From Acerihabitans sp047324305 (GTDB taxonomy: Bacteria > Pseudomonadota > Gammaproteobacteria > Enterobacterales > Enterobacteriaceae), in contig NZ_CP178740.1 of NCBI RefSeq assembly GCF_047324305.1, positions 5,270,001 through 5,334,000 of the forward strand: a stretch of DNA of 64,000 nt, given 5' to 3'. Shown here piece by piece: positions 26,479 to 36,600 of the stretch. Made by a program: the position numbers and the translations under genes. The notes under the pieces are model-generated. The model was not told the DNA's origin, searched no databases, and saw only the letters and a list, made by a program, of their open reading frames with translations. Numbering within the stretch: the first letter of the stretch is position 1; every line of letters begins with the position of its first letter.

Positions 26479-27392
26479 AGCGACATGTTCTTTGCGTGCT
26501 GACAGGCCTTGCGCTGTGCCTGGGCCTGCTGCCCGCCAGCCATGCGGTTGAAATCCTGCGCTGGGAGCGCCTGCCATTGGCCGTGCCCCTGGTCGTCGGC
26601 CAGGAGCGCGTGGTATTCGTCGATCGCAATGTGCGCATCGGTATCCCGGCCGGCGTCGGCGATCAGCTGCGCGTCCAAAGCGCCGGTGGCGCGGTCTACC
26701 TGAGTGCCAGCGCGCCCTTGCCGCCGACGCGCTTGCAGTTGCAGGACGTGGCGTCTGGCGCGCTGATCCTGCTGGATGTCGCCGCCGAGCCGGCCAAAGA
26801 CGGCCAGGCGCCGCTGGAGCCGGTGCGCATCGTTGAGGGCGACGCACCGGCCATCCGCTACGGGGTCAGCGCAGACACCGGCACGGACCCACAGCCCCAG
26901 GGCGCACTGAAGCAGCCCATCGCCCCGCGCGAAACCCCCATCCCCGTCGTGCTCACCCGCTATGCGGCGCAAAGCCTCTATGCCCCGTTACGCACGGTTG
27001 AGCCCGTCGCCGGCATCGCCCGGGTGAACCTGCGCCGCGACCTCACCCTGGACACGCTGCTGCCGACACTGCCGGTACGCGCCCAGGCGCTGGCCGCCTG
27101 GCGGCTTGAGGATATGTGGGTCACGGCAGTCCGGCTCAGCAACACCACGGTACGCTGGCTCGCCCTGGACCCACGTGCGCTCCAGGGCGATTTCGTGGCC
27201 GCGACCTTCCAGCATCCCACGATCGGCCCCGCCGGCGCGTCGACCGACACCACCGTGGTGTACCTCATTACCCGCGGCCACGGCCTGGCCGAATCGCTGC
27301 TCCCCACAGTGTCGACCATCGATGCCACGGTGAACCTGCCGCCCGCGGCGGTGGCAGGCCAGGCTTCGGGAGGCACGCCGCATGAAAAGTAA
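26475..27392 (+). CDS. ICE protein, TIGR03749 (PFL_4704) family
   Basis: 305 residues with a signal peptide (MKRHVLCVLTGLALCLGLLP, cut after SHA). The periplasmic part includes ILRWERLPLAVPLVVGQERV and a later VVYLITRGHGLAESLLP. Its position between the VirB8-like and VirB10-like genes suggests a TraK/VirB9-like core complex subunit. Overlaps the next gene by 11 bases. Confidence 0.87.
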   Translation: MKRHVLCVLTGLALCLGLLPASHAVEILRWERLPLAVPLVVGQERVVFVDRNVRIGIPAGVGDQLRVQSAGGAVYLSASAPLPPTRLQLQDVASGALILLDVAAEPAKDGQAPLEPVRIVEGDAPAIRYGVSADTGTDPQPQGALKQPIAPRETPIPVVLTRYAAQSLYAPLRTVEPVAGIARVNLRRDLTLDTLLPTLPVRAQALAAWRLEDMWVTAVRLSNTTVRWLALDPRALQGDFVAATFQHPTIGPAGASTDTTVVYLITRGHGLAESLLPTVSTIDATVNLPPAAVAGQASGGTPHEK

Positions 27393-28845
27393 TCCGCTGC
27401 TCAAATGGCTGCTGATCCCCGTCGTGCTGCTGCTGGTGTTCGTCGGCATCCGCTTGTTCCCTGGCGGCGGAACGAAGCCGTCGGCGCCGCAGAGCACCGC
27501 CAGCCAACTCACTCCCGAAGAGATGAAGGCCCTGGGCATCGAGGGCGACACCCCCCGCGATACCGTCGCCACCCTCGTCGCCCAGGTCAAGCAACTGCGC
27601 AACGAGCTAGGAACGGCGCTGACCGACAACAAGAACCAGAAGACCGAGAACGAACGCCTGCGTGGGCGCGAAAGCGCTATCGACCAGCGTATCCAGAGCG
27701 CGCTGGATGGCGAGCGCCGCCGCCTGCAACAGGAGCGCGATCAGGTGGCCAGCGACAAGCAACAGACGCAGGGCCTGCTGCAAGACCTGCAGCAGCGCCT
27801 GGACGGACTCAGCGGCAAGGGCAACCAGGCGGATCTTCCGGTCGGCCTGGGCCTGGAAGCCGGCGACGGCAAGGGCTTCGCCAGCGGTGAGGGCCTGCAC
27901 TGGGTCGAACCGCAAGACGCCAGGACGGACGACAAGACCAGGGGTGCCGGCCAAGCCGCGACATTCCCGGTCAGCTTCGGTCCGGCGCAGAAAACCCTGT
28001 CGAACGCGGCCGATTCGGTGGCCGATGCCGGCGGCAAAACGATGGATGCCGTCAGCACCTCCACGACACCGGTCTACACCGTGCCGACGAATGCGACGCT
28101 GATGGGCTCGGTGGCCATGACCGCCCTCATCGGCCGGGTGCCGATCGACGGCACGGTCAACGATCCGTACCCGTTCAAAGTGCTCATCGGCCCGGATAAC
28201 CTCACCGCCAACGGCATCGACATCCCCGAGGTGACCGGCGCGGTGGTCAGCGGCACGGCGTCGGGCGACTGGACGCTCTCATGCGTGCGCGGGCAGATCC
28301 GCAGCGTCACCTTCGTCTTTCAGGACGGGACCATCCGCACCGTCCCGCAAGGTCATGGCAACCCAGGCAGCGACACGACCAGCGCCAGCAACAACACTGG
28401 CAACGCCAACAGCAACAGCGCGACCCAAGGTGGCCTGGGCTGGATCAGCGATCCCTACGGCATCCCCTGTGTTGCCGGCGAACGGCGCAGCAACGCCCAG
28501 CAATACCTCGGCTCCCAAGCGCTGATCACCGCGGCCGGCGCCGGCGCGGCCTCGCTCATCAAGTCCGACAGCGGCAACGTCTCCTACATCAGCAACAGCA
28601 ATGGCTCGCTGGGCACGGTCGGTATCACGGGCAACGAAGCCATGGGCCGCATCCTGGCCGGCGGCGTGCAGGAGATGTCGCAGTGGGTCAACAAGCTCTA
28701 TGGCCAGGCGTTCGCCGCGGTCTACGTGCAGCCCGGGGCGAAAGTCGCCATCCACCTGGAGCAGCCGCTCAACATCGACTACGACGCCAAGGGGCGCCGG
28801 GTCAATCACCACACCGGAGGCTCCCATGCGTCGGATCTGGATTAA
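27382..28845 (+). CDS. ICE TraB/VirB10-like protein, TIGR03752 (PFL_4705) family
   Basis: 487 residues: an N-terminal membrane anchor (LLKWLLIPVVLLLVFVGIRL), a long coiled-coil (about 70-135, rich in Q, R and D), then a C-terminal beta-rich domain with ATLMGSVAMTALIGRVP, the VirB10-like core. It would span the envelope and link the inner-membrane ATPase to the outer-membrane pore. Confidence 0.9.
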   Translation: MKSNPLLKWLLIPVVLLLVFVGIRLFPGGGTKPSAPQSTASQLTPEEMKALGIEGDTPRDTVATLVAQVKQLRNELGTALTDNKNQKTENERLRGRESAIDQRIQSALDGERRRLQQERDQVASDKQQTQGLLQDLQQRLDGLSGKGNQADLPVGLGLEAGDGKGFASGEGLHWVEPQDARTDDKTRGAGQAATFPVSFGPAQKTLSNAADSVADAGGKTMDAVSTSTTPVYTVPTNATLMGSVAMTALIGRVPIDGTVNDPYPFKVLIGPDNLTANGIDIPEVTGAVVSGTASGDWTLSCVRGQIRSVTFVFQDGTIRTVPQGHGNPGSDTTSASNNTGNANSNSATQGGLGWISDPYGIPCVAGERRSNAQQYLGSQALITAAGAGAASLIKSDSGNVSYISNSNGSLGTVGITGNEAMGRILAGGVQEMSQWVNKLYGQAFAAVYVQPGAKVAIHLEQPLNIDYDAKGRRVNHHTGGSHASDLD

Positions 28846-29260
28846 AACCACCGTGGCGGTATTGACGGCCCTGCTGCTGGGCGGCTGCGCGACCAGCAAG
28901 GAAAAACTGCTGCCGCACGGCGAGCACACCATGCTCGACATGTGGAACCAGGAGACCGGAGGCGGCGCGGGCGGCGGTCAGGCCGCACGGCAACTGCTCG
29001 ATGCGCGGCAGGACCTGCGCCGGCCGCTGACCGACACCGACGTGCAGAACGCACCCACGGTCAACGCGACCTACACGCGCACAGCCGCCAATGAAATCCA
29101 GAGCCAGTTCCACCGGCTGCCCAACCCCGATCTGGTGCTGTACGTGTTTCCGCACCTGGCCGGGACCGACCCTGCCCCGGTGCCCGGCTATACGACGGTC
29201 TTTCCTTTATACCAGCGAGTGCAGTACGCCATGCCTGGCGAACGCACAGAGGCGTACTGA
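28826..29260 (+). CDS. Conjugative transfer lipoprotein, TIGR03751 family
   Basis: 144 residues with a lipoprotein signal: positively charged MRRIWIK, hydrophobic stretch and lipobox LLGGC. A TraV/VirB7-like outer-membrane anchor of the core complex. It begins inside the previous gene (20-base overlap) and ends sharing a base with the next ATG. Confidence 0.88.
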   Translation: MRRIWIKTTVAVLTALLLGGCATSKEKLLPHGEHTMLDMWNQETGGGAGGGQAARQLLDARQDLRRPLTDTDVQNAPTVNATYTRTAANEIQSQFHRLPNPDLVLYVFPHLAGTDPAPVPGYTTVFPLYQRVQYAMPGERTEAY

Positions 29261-32127
29261 TGGCCTGGTCGCTCCCCTGGATGCGCCGGACCGCCCCGCC
29301 TCAGTCCGACGCCGAGGATGCCTGGGAACGCCACGTCTCGGCCCTGGCCGCACACGGCATCCCCGAGCCCGGCAGCGCCCTGGAGCGTCGCCGGCCGGCC
29401 ACCGAGGCCGAGGCCCAGGCGCTCTATGACCTGGCCCCATCGTTCGCCGATCTGCTGCCCTGGGTCGAATACCTGCCCGAGTCGCAAAGCATGCTGCTTG
29501 AGGACGGGCATTCTGTCGCGGCCTTCTTTGAACTGACGCCGGTCGGCACCGAGGGACGCGAACTCGAATGGCTGTGGCAGGCGCGCGACGCGTTGGAAAA
29601 CGCGTTGCAGGACTCCTTCGACGAACACGACGACCACCCCTGGGTGGTCCAGCTCTACGCGCAAGACGAAGCGAACTGGGACCGCTATCTGCGCACCCTG
29701 GCCGAGTACATCCAGCCGCGCGCTTTAGGCAGCGCCTTCACCGACTTTTACCTGAAATTTTTCGCACACCATTTGCGTGCCATCGCCAAACCCGGCGGGC
29801 TGTTCGAAGACACCACCGTGAGCCGGCTCCCCTGGCGCGGCCAGTTGCGGCGTGTACGGATGGTGGTCTACCGGCGCGTCCCCGCCGCCGCCCCATCGCG
29901 TCGCGGCCAGTCGCCCAAGCAGGCGCTAACCACCATCTGTGACCGGCTCACCGGCGGGTTGTCCAATGCCGGTGTGACATCGCGACGCATGGACGCGGCG
30001 GATATCCACGACTGGCTGCTGCGTTGGTTCAACCCGCGCCCCACGCTGCTGGGCGACTCTGCGGATGACCGGGAGCGCTTCTACGCCCTGACGCGCTATC
30101 CCGACGAGCCCACGCCGGGCGAGCTTGAACTGGCCAGCGGCGACTTCGCCCAGCGCCTGTTTTTTTCCCAACCACGCTCTGACGTGGAGGAAGGCACCTG
30201 GTCTTTCGACACCATGCCGCACAGAGTCATCGTGCTCGACCGCCTGCGCACAGCGCCGCACACCGGGCATGTGACCGGTGAAACGCACAAGGGCGGCGAT
30301 GCGTTCAACGCCCTGTTCGACCAGATGCCGGAAGACACCGTCATGTGCCTGACCCTGGTCGCCACGCCGCAAGACGTGCTTGAAGCGCATCTGAATCATT
30401 TGTCGAAAAAAGCCGTAGGCGAGACGCTGGCCTCCGAGCAGACCCGCCAGGACGTGCAGCAGGCGCGTAGCCTTATCGGCAGCTCACACAAACTCTACCG
30501 CGGCGCGCTGGCGTTCTATCTGCGCGGCAACGATCGCGAACAACTCGACGCGCGCGGCCTGCAACTGATCAACGTGATGCTCAACGCCGGTCTGCAACCT
30601 GTACGGGAAGAGGACGAGGTTGCCCCGCTCAACAGCTACCTGCGGTGGTTGCCATGCGTGTTCGACCCGGCCACCGATAAACACCAATGGCACACCCAGC
30701 TCATGTTCGCCCAGCACGCGGCCAACATCGCCCCAGTCTGGGGGCGCAACCGCGGCTCCGGGCATCCGGGCATGACCCAGTTCAACCGCGGCGGCGAGCC
30801 GATCACGGTCGATCCCCTGAACCGCCTGGACCGGCAGATGAACGCTCATCTGTTCCTGTTTGGCCCGACCGGTTCGGGCAAAAGTGCCACCCTCAACAAC
30901 CTGCTCATCCAGATGACGGCCATCTACCGTCCTCGGTTGTTCATCGTCGAGGCCGGCAACAGCTTTGGCCTGCTGGGTGATTTCGCCGCACGCCTGGGCG
31001 TGAGCGTCCACCGGGTCAGGCTCGCGCCGGGCTCAGGCGTCAGCCTGGCGCCCTTCGTCGATGCCTGGCGGCTGGTGGATACGCCCGATCAGGTCCAAAC
31101 CCTGGATGCCGACGCGCTGGATGCGGACCAGCCACCCTCGGTCGACGCTACCGAGGGTGACGAACAGCGCGACGTGCTGGGCGAGCTGGAAATCACCGCC
31201 CGACTGATGATCACCGGTGGCGAGGACAAGGAAGAAGCGCGCATGACCCGCGCCGATCGCAGCCTCATCCGCCAGTGCATCCTCGATGCCGCCCGGCGTT
31301 GCGTGGCCGAAGCGCGCACGGTACTGACCCGCGACGTACGCGATGCGCTGCGCGCCCGTGGCGACGACACCACGCTACCGGAGACGCGCCGCGCACGGCT
31401 GCTGGAGATGACCGACGCCATGGACATCTTCTGCCAGGGTACCGACGGCGAAATGTTCGATCGGCCGGGCACACCCTGGCCCGAAGCCGATATCACCATC
31501 GTGGAACTGGCCACCTTTGCCCGTGAGGGCTATGGCGCCCAGCTCGCCATTGCCTATATCAGCCTCATCAACACCGTCAACAACCTCGCCGAACGCGACC
31601 AGTTCCTTGGCAGGCCCATCGTCAACGTGACCGATGAAGGCCACATCATCACTAAGAATCCGCTGCTCTCCCCCTACGTCGTCAAGATCACCAAGATGTG
31701 GCGGAAATTGGGGGCCTGGTACTGGCTGGCCACGCAGAACATCGACGATCTGCCCAAAGCGGCAGAGCCCATGCTGAACATGATCGAATGGTGGATCTGC
31801 CTGTCCATGCCGCCAGACGAAGTCGAGAAGATCGCCCGCTTTCGCGAACTCACGCCGGCACAGAAGGCATTGATGCTTTCGGCCCGGAAAGAAGCCGGCA
31901 AATACACCGAAGGAGTGATCCTGACGCGATCGATGGAAATCCTGTTCCGGGCGGTGCCGCCCAGCCTGTATCTCGCTCTTGCCCAAACCGAGCCCGAAGA
32001 GAAGGCCGAGCGATTCGCCTTGATGCAGCAAAACGGCATTAGCGAACTGGATGCGGCGTTCAAAGTCGCCGAAAAAATTGACCAGGCGCGCGGCATCGAA
32101 TCGCTCAAATTCGATGCGCTGACATAA
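29260..32127 (+). CDS. TraC/VirB4-type conjugative ATPase, TIGR03744 (PFL_4706)
   Basis: 955 residues. Walker A FGPTGSGKSATLNN at about 531-544 and a Walker B-like region near IVNVTDEGHIITKNP, followed by a conserved YWLATQNIDDLPKAA. The N-terminal half carries the TraC_F-type domain. It powers pilus assembly at the inner membrane. Length is normal and no disruption is seen. Confidence 0.93.
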   Translation: MAWSLPWMRRTAPPQSDAEDAWERHVSALAAHGIPEPGSALERRRPATEAEAQALYDLAPSFADLLPWVEYLPESQSMLLEDGHSVAAFFELTPVGTEGRELEWLWQARDALENALQDSFDEHDDHPWVVQLYAQDEANWDRYLRTLAEYIQPRALGSAFTDFYLKFFAHHLRAIAKPGGLFEDTTVSRLPWRGQLRRVRMVVYRRVPAAAPSRRGQSPKQALTTICDRLTGGLSNAGVTSRRMDAADIHDWLLRWFNPRPTLLGDSADDRERFYALTRYPDEPTPGELELASGDFAQRLFFSQPRSDVEEGTWSFDTMPHRVIVLDRLRTAPHTGHVTGETHKGGDAFNALFDQMPEDTVMCLTLVATPQDVLEAHLNHLSKKAVGETLASEQTRQDVQQARSLIGSSHKLYRGALAFYLRGNDREQLDARGLQLINVMLNAGLQPVREEDEVAPLNSYLRWLPCVFDPATDKHQWHTQLMFAQHAANIAPVWGRNRGSGHPGMTQFNRGGEPITVDPLNRLDRQMNAHLFLFGPTGSGKSATLNNLLIQMTAIYRPRLFIVEAGNSFGLLGDFAARLGVSVHRVRLAPGSGVSLAPFVDAWRLVDTPDQVQTLDADALDADQPPSVDATEGDEQRDVLGELEITARLMITGGEDKEEARMTRADRSLIRQCILDAARRCVAEARTVLTRDVRDALRARGDDTTLPETRRARLLEMTDAMDIFCQGTDGEMFDRPGTPWPEADITIVELATFAREGYGAQLAIAYISLINTVNNLAERDQFLGRPIVNVTDEGHIITKNPLLSPYVVKITKMWRKLGAWYWLATQNIDDLPKAAEPMLNMIEWWICLSMPPDEVEKIARFRELTPAQKALMLSARKEAGKYTEGVILTRSMEILFRAVPPSLYLALAQTEPEEKAERFALMQQNGISELDAAFKVAEKIDQARGIESLKFDALT

Positions 32128-32138
32128 AGGAAAGACCA

Positions 32139-32879
32139 ATGCATCCATCCAGTCGCTTTAACATTCGCTCGGTTAGCTTCTCCTTCCTGCTTATCCTGGC
32201 GGCAACCTTGGTTGCTGGCCTTGTAGCATGGACGAACCAAGGCAGTTCCCACACACCCGTGCAGGCGCTCTCGTCTAGAGCTAGCCCGACCCGGCACAGG
32301 CCACCCTGGCACTACGGAAATGCCGACGCGCGCTACACACTGATTGAGTATGCCGACCTAGAGTGCCCATTCTGTCGGGAATACTTTCCGGTATTACGAC
32401 AATGGATCGATGCCAATCCGGACGTGAACTGGCAATGGCATCACCTGCCTTTGCAGATGCACGAACCAGCAGCAACCCGCGAAGCACGATTGGCCGAATG
32501 TGCCGGTGAGGCTGGTGGGCCTCCCGCTTTCTGGAGTGCTGTCGCCTGGATTTACCAGAACACTCGAAGCGATGGGCAGGGCCTGCCGGAAAATGCGCAG
32601 TACCCCGGTATCACCTCGCTCGTCCAGCGATGCCTGGACAGCGAGCGGCACGGCACGGTGATCCGCGCGCAAGTCATGGAGGCAGAGAACCAGGGGATTT
32701 CTGCAGCGCCCACCTTACTTCTAAGAGACAACACAACCGGCAAGACAATACTGCTCAATGGACCGGCCGAAGGCGATGCACTATTGTCTGCGATTGATCT
32801 GCTGTCCATCAACCAGGCAGTCACCGCAACACCATCAGCGACCCCAAAACCTCCCGACAATGTCGGCGATATGCCATAA
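32139..32879 (+). CDS. DsbA/DsbG-like thiol-disulfide protein of the ICE
   Basis: 246 residues: N-terminal membrane anchor or signal (FSFLLILAATLVAGLVAW) and a thioredoxin-fold domain with CPFC active site in YADLECPFCREYFPVL and a cis-Pro segment SAAPTLLL. It presumably catalyses disulfide formation in the periplasmic conjugation proteins. An AAAGGAAAGACC ribosome site precedes it. Last gene before the SIR2 cargo. Confidence 0.9.
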   Translation: MHPSSRFNIRSVSFSFLLILAATLVAGLVAWTNQGSSHTPVQALSSRASPTRHRPPWHYGNADARYTLIEYADLECPFCREYFPVLRQWIDANPDVNWQWHHLPLQMHEPAATREARLAECAGEAGGPPAFWSAVAWIYQNTRSDGQGLPENAQYPGITSLVQRCLDSERHGTVIRAQVMEAENQGISAAPTLLLRDNTTGKTILLNGPAEGDALLSAIDLLSINQAVTATPSATPKPPDNVGDMP

Positions 32880-33052
32880 GGACTTTACTAAAAATATTCC
32901 GAAATTCAACTTTTGAGAAAGGAGACTATTCCATAATAATCAATAATATATGTTATGTATACTAAGCACAGTTGCATTAGTGTATATTTGTTTTTTTAAA
33001 CACCTCAGTTATTATGGCACAATGTTGCAATATAAAACCTCGGAGCGATGTC

Positions 33053-33301
33053 ATGCAAATGATTTCATCTTGTAAAGATCCCCAAGAGATTTATAAAGAT
33101 GAGGGAATAACGTTAATTTTTGGATCATATGATCATAAAAATCAATTTACCAGAGGAGAAAAAGCACTTGGAGTACATTGGGGAGATTATCCTCAGTCTC
33201 ATGGAATATTGAGACCCTGTGTTATTCCTGAAACCACAAGGAATGCAATTCTTTCCGGACTGTTATACCAAGCGGTCACAGAAAAAAAACAGATCAAATA
33301 A
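33053..33301 (+). CDS. Hypothetical protein, 82 residues, AT-rich cargo
   Basis: Begins MQMISSCKDPQEIYKDEG and contains LIFGSYDHKNQFTRGEKALG. I recognise no family. ATG 33053 has GGAGCG upstream; an in-frame ATG at 33014 lacks a ribosome site. Codon use is AT-rich like the SIR2 gene it faces, so it likely arrived with it. It could be an accessory of the defence gene, but nothing shows that. Confidence 0.5.
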   Translation: MQMISSCKDPQEIYKDEGITLIFGSYDHKNQFTRGEKALGVHWGDYPQSHGILRPCVIPETTRNAILSGLLYQAVTEKKQIK

Positions 33302-33624
33302 AAAAGTACAACCATTTATTTTCTAATGGCCATGATTAACAATCACTAAAATAAAATTGGCAGAGACACAGTAATCTCACATCTAACTTAACCACTGAGC
33401 CTCTATCAATTTCAAACACATCTTTTCCGATTATTTCGAAAATAAAAAAAGTATTTAGTACAACTCAATGATATGAAATTTTAATAAAATCTTCCGATAA
33501 ATTATTATTTATATGTTGAATTTCACAATATTATTTTTGGATAAAATTAATTATTTACCAGTCAAGGAAGCCAAATTTGTTTAATGAAACTTTTTTCCTT
33601 TTCCGGCCAAAAGAGTATTTAACG
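33302..33624. other. AT-rich spacer between convergent cargo genes
   Basis: About 320 very AT-rich bases. No gene; no strong GC hairpin with a T-run seen. Confidence 0.45.
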
Positions 33625-36600
33625 TTATTTATTACGACGTCGTCTAATTTCTGAAATCCTTGGATCATCCTTTGTTTCTGAGCATTGGGAAAGATAATCA
33701 AGCACTTCATCAGTTTTATAAGGCCACAATGACGGGTCTTCCGCAAGTATGACATAAAAAATATTAAGCGTTACTATTGGATAACAACGGACCGGATGAC
33801 TGTCATCACCATCCTTTAAATACATCATGCGCAATAAAGACCCACGAATGGGAACGAGCATCGGTAAAATAATCTGGACGATAGCTGGCATTAGCTCACC
33901 ACTTGCAAACGCTAAATCAGTCAACATAGCTGAAATCAATGGTGTATGGAGTGCCCTTTGTTTTGGCCAGACATTCTTTAAAAAGTATAATATATGTTCT
34001 CTCCAAGGCTTAGGTGTTTTTGTAGACCAATTTTCAAGATATCTGAGGATTTGTCCACGAAATGTGTCATCAGCTTGGATCAATACTTCGCGCAATTCGA
34101 TATCAGTAACCAATTTCTTAGGCTGATCCGCATTATCAAGGCCACCCCAACCATCAAGGATAAACCCTGCGAAAATATTACTTTTATGTCGTAGGACTTG
34201 GGGTTGCACTGCTCGAGCAAGAATAAATGATTTAAGAAGCAGAAATAGTTCACAGTTCGGTATCCTTGCAGACCAAAGTAAACCCTCCCAGAACGCATCA
34301 CCATCCACATCTTTTCTTTCAGCCAAAGAAATTAAATGCCGCTCGGTCCATACGGGATCGATAACAAAAAGCCAGCATAACTGATAACAGACCATCACAA
34401 TTGCATATTGCCTCATATCCCCGGGCAGGGCCAGAAGTTGTTCGAATCTACCCGTCCAATAAGATGGAAAACCTTCTGCATGAGCAAGGTCGTTTTTGAT
34501 AGGGTCTTTCATTAGCAAATTAGCCAACTTACCTACTGGAGCATTGATTGCATCATCTGCCCAACCCTTATTAAGGTCATGTGGTTTTTCGGTCTTATAA
34601 TTCATTATGGCTTCTAAAATTTTATTCCAAAGACCGCCAAATATTGGTGCTGCATCGGTATATAGCCGCGGAGCTAAATGCTCCATCCATTCCGTTACTG
34701 GATTAATAATCCCTTGTAACGCCTCGGGAGACAGTTTATTTAGTCGCTCAGCAATAACATTTATCATTCTCAAACGATCTGTGGGACGAGTATCAGCATA
34801 AAGAAAATCAGACCAAGCCCATAAGGGAGCTTCTCCATAACGTGCAGCATAAGTCAATACTGCCAATGCCCGGTACGGACGCTGCATTACAAGTCCTTTA
34901 AACGGTTCTTTCCGTACTCTATCGTATGTAAATTCTTTTCTCGCTTCATGAGCCAAAGTAAGTACTTGGGAAATAGGAGTGCTAAGGATAAGATCGGGAT
35001 TATTATCTACATTGATGCTTTGTACCGTTAGCGCATTGGAATTGCCGACTTGGTCACCCGCATGCGTTGTCCATTCAGGTACAATTTTATGTAGTTCTTC
35101 GATTTTTTTTGCCACATCAAAACTGAAGATAACACCATGTTGAAATAGCCAATACAAACGATTCAACCGGTCAAGGGCAATATTCTCTTCTCTTCCTTTA
35201 AGGTTATCACCGCTCCAGGGAAAAGCGCCTATGAGTAATCGGTGTTCAATAAATTCCTTGTCATCTGCAGAAAATTCTGCCCACCGATCCCTGAGTGCAT
35301 AAAGCAAATCTCGCTCGTGAAATGATCCCCAAAAAACAGTTTCGGAAAAATCTCTAAAAATCAATGCAACTTCCGTCGGGTCAAGAAAATTGGGAATTCC
35401 TGCCGCCCATATACGCAACCGCGCGAAAATATAGTCATCCTTTATCGGCCAACGTTTCGTTTCGGCACGTGCCAACAATGGATCTAATTTCACGAGCCTT
35501 CCCATCAACTTTTGATAGATAATAATTGGTCCAGTAAGACCGTAACTATCATCTAGTAAATCTGGACCATCATCACCTACGCAGGTAGTACTGAAATAAA
35601 GAGAGTCATTCCCCGAAATTTCCTGCTCTAACGATTTTGACAGTATAAGATTCTCTCTAAACTGGGCAATCGTATAATCGAGTAACTCGTCGGGAACAAT
35701 AAGGCTCTTATGTGCCTGGGGGTAGTCGATATCAATTCGAATGAGCCCATCTGGCACGTCTTTACCCCATAACAAAGGATGCTTTCCAAATGCAGGTTTC
35801 ACTATTATCTGTGGACGATAGACGGCAGCCAGCATGCGGATAAGTGCTGGAGTCCACCCCTCTTGTATTGATCGCTCTTCAATCTCGTATATGAACATTT
35901 CAGCAGATTCGCGCACATCAGACCATGAAGCAAGAAGCTGCCTCCATCCGCGTAACATATTTGCAGAAAAACGGTGAGCCTCTCTTCTCAACGAATACTG
36001 TATAGATTTGACAATAATCGGATGAAGTCCATTCTGGTGGCTGGCCCACCAGAGTGCAACCGGTTGATGGGCAATGCGTTGCAGCCAAATGCTAATGCTG
36101 ATCAAACGTTTAGAAAGCGTCGAATTAGATTTTAAATCTCTATCTCGAATGCCTAATGACTTCTCACCCTGCTCACCTAAATCATTGATATTTATTGAAA
36201 ATCCATCCCATGTATCAGCAGGAATATTACGTTTGCCTAATATATTATCATGGTTTCCGGGATCCGGTTGAACATCAAAATCAAGGCAAAGCATAGTGAA
36301 TGGATCAAAATTTTCACAAAATTTGTCGTAAGGTTCGACCCTTTCAGGCTTCCCGTAACGCTGGTGGGAATCGAACACTAAAAGCCACATCGCGTCGAGT
36401 GGTTCATCAGCATTAGCTATGCGATGAGCACCATCCGGGGTTGAAATGATATTGGCTATCTGCCCACGAAGATGGGCGCCGAGTTCGGCTGGACCTTTGA
36501 TGACTTTTGAAAATAAATTCGCATACCAACCGTCAATATCTCGGGCACGCTCTCCCCACGCTGACAGAGTAGCCCAAAGGGCTCTATATTTATCACTACT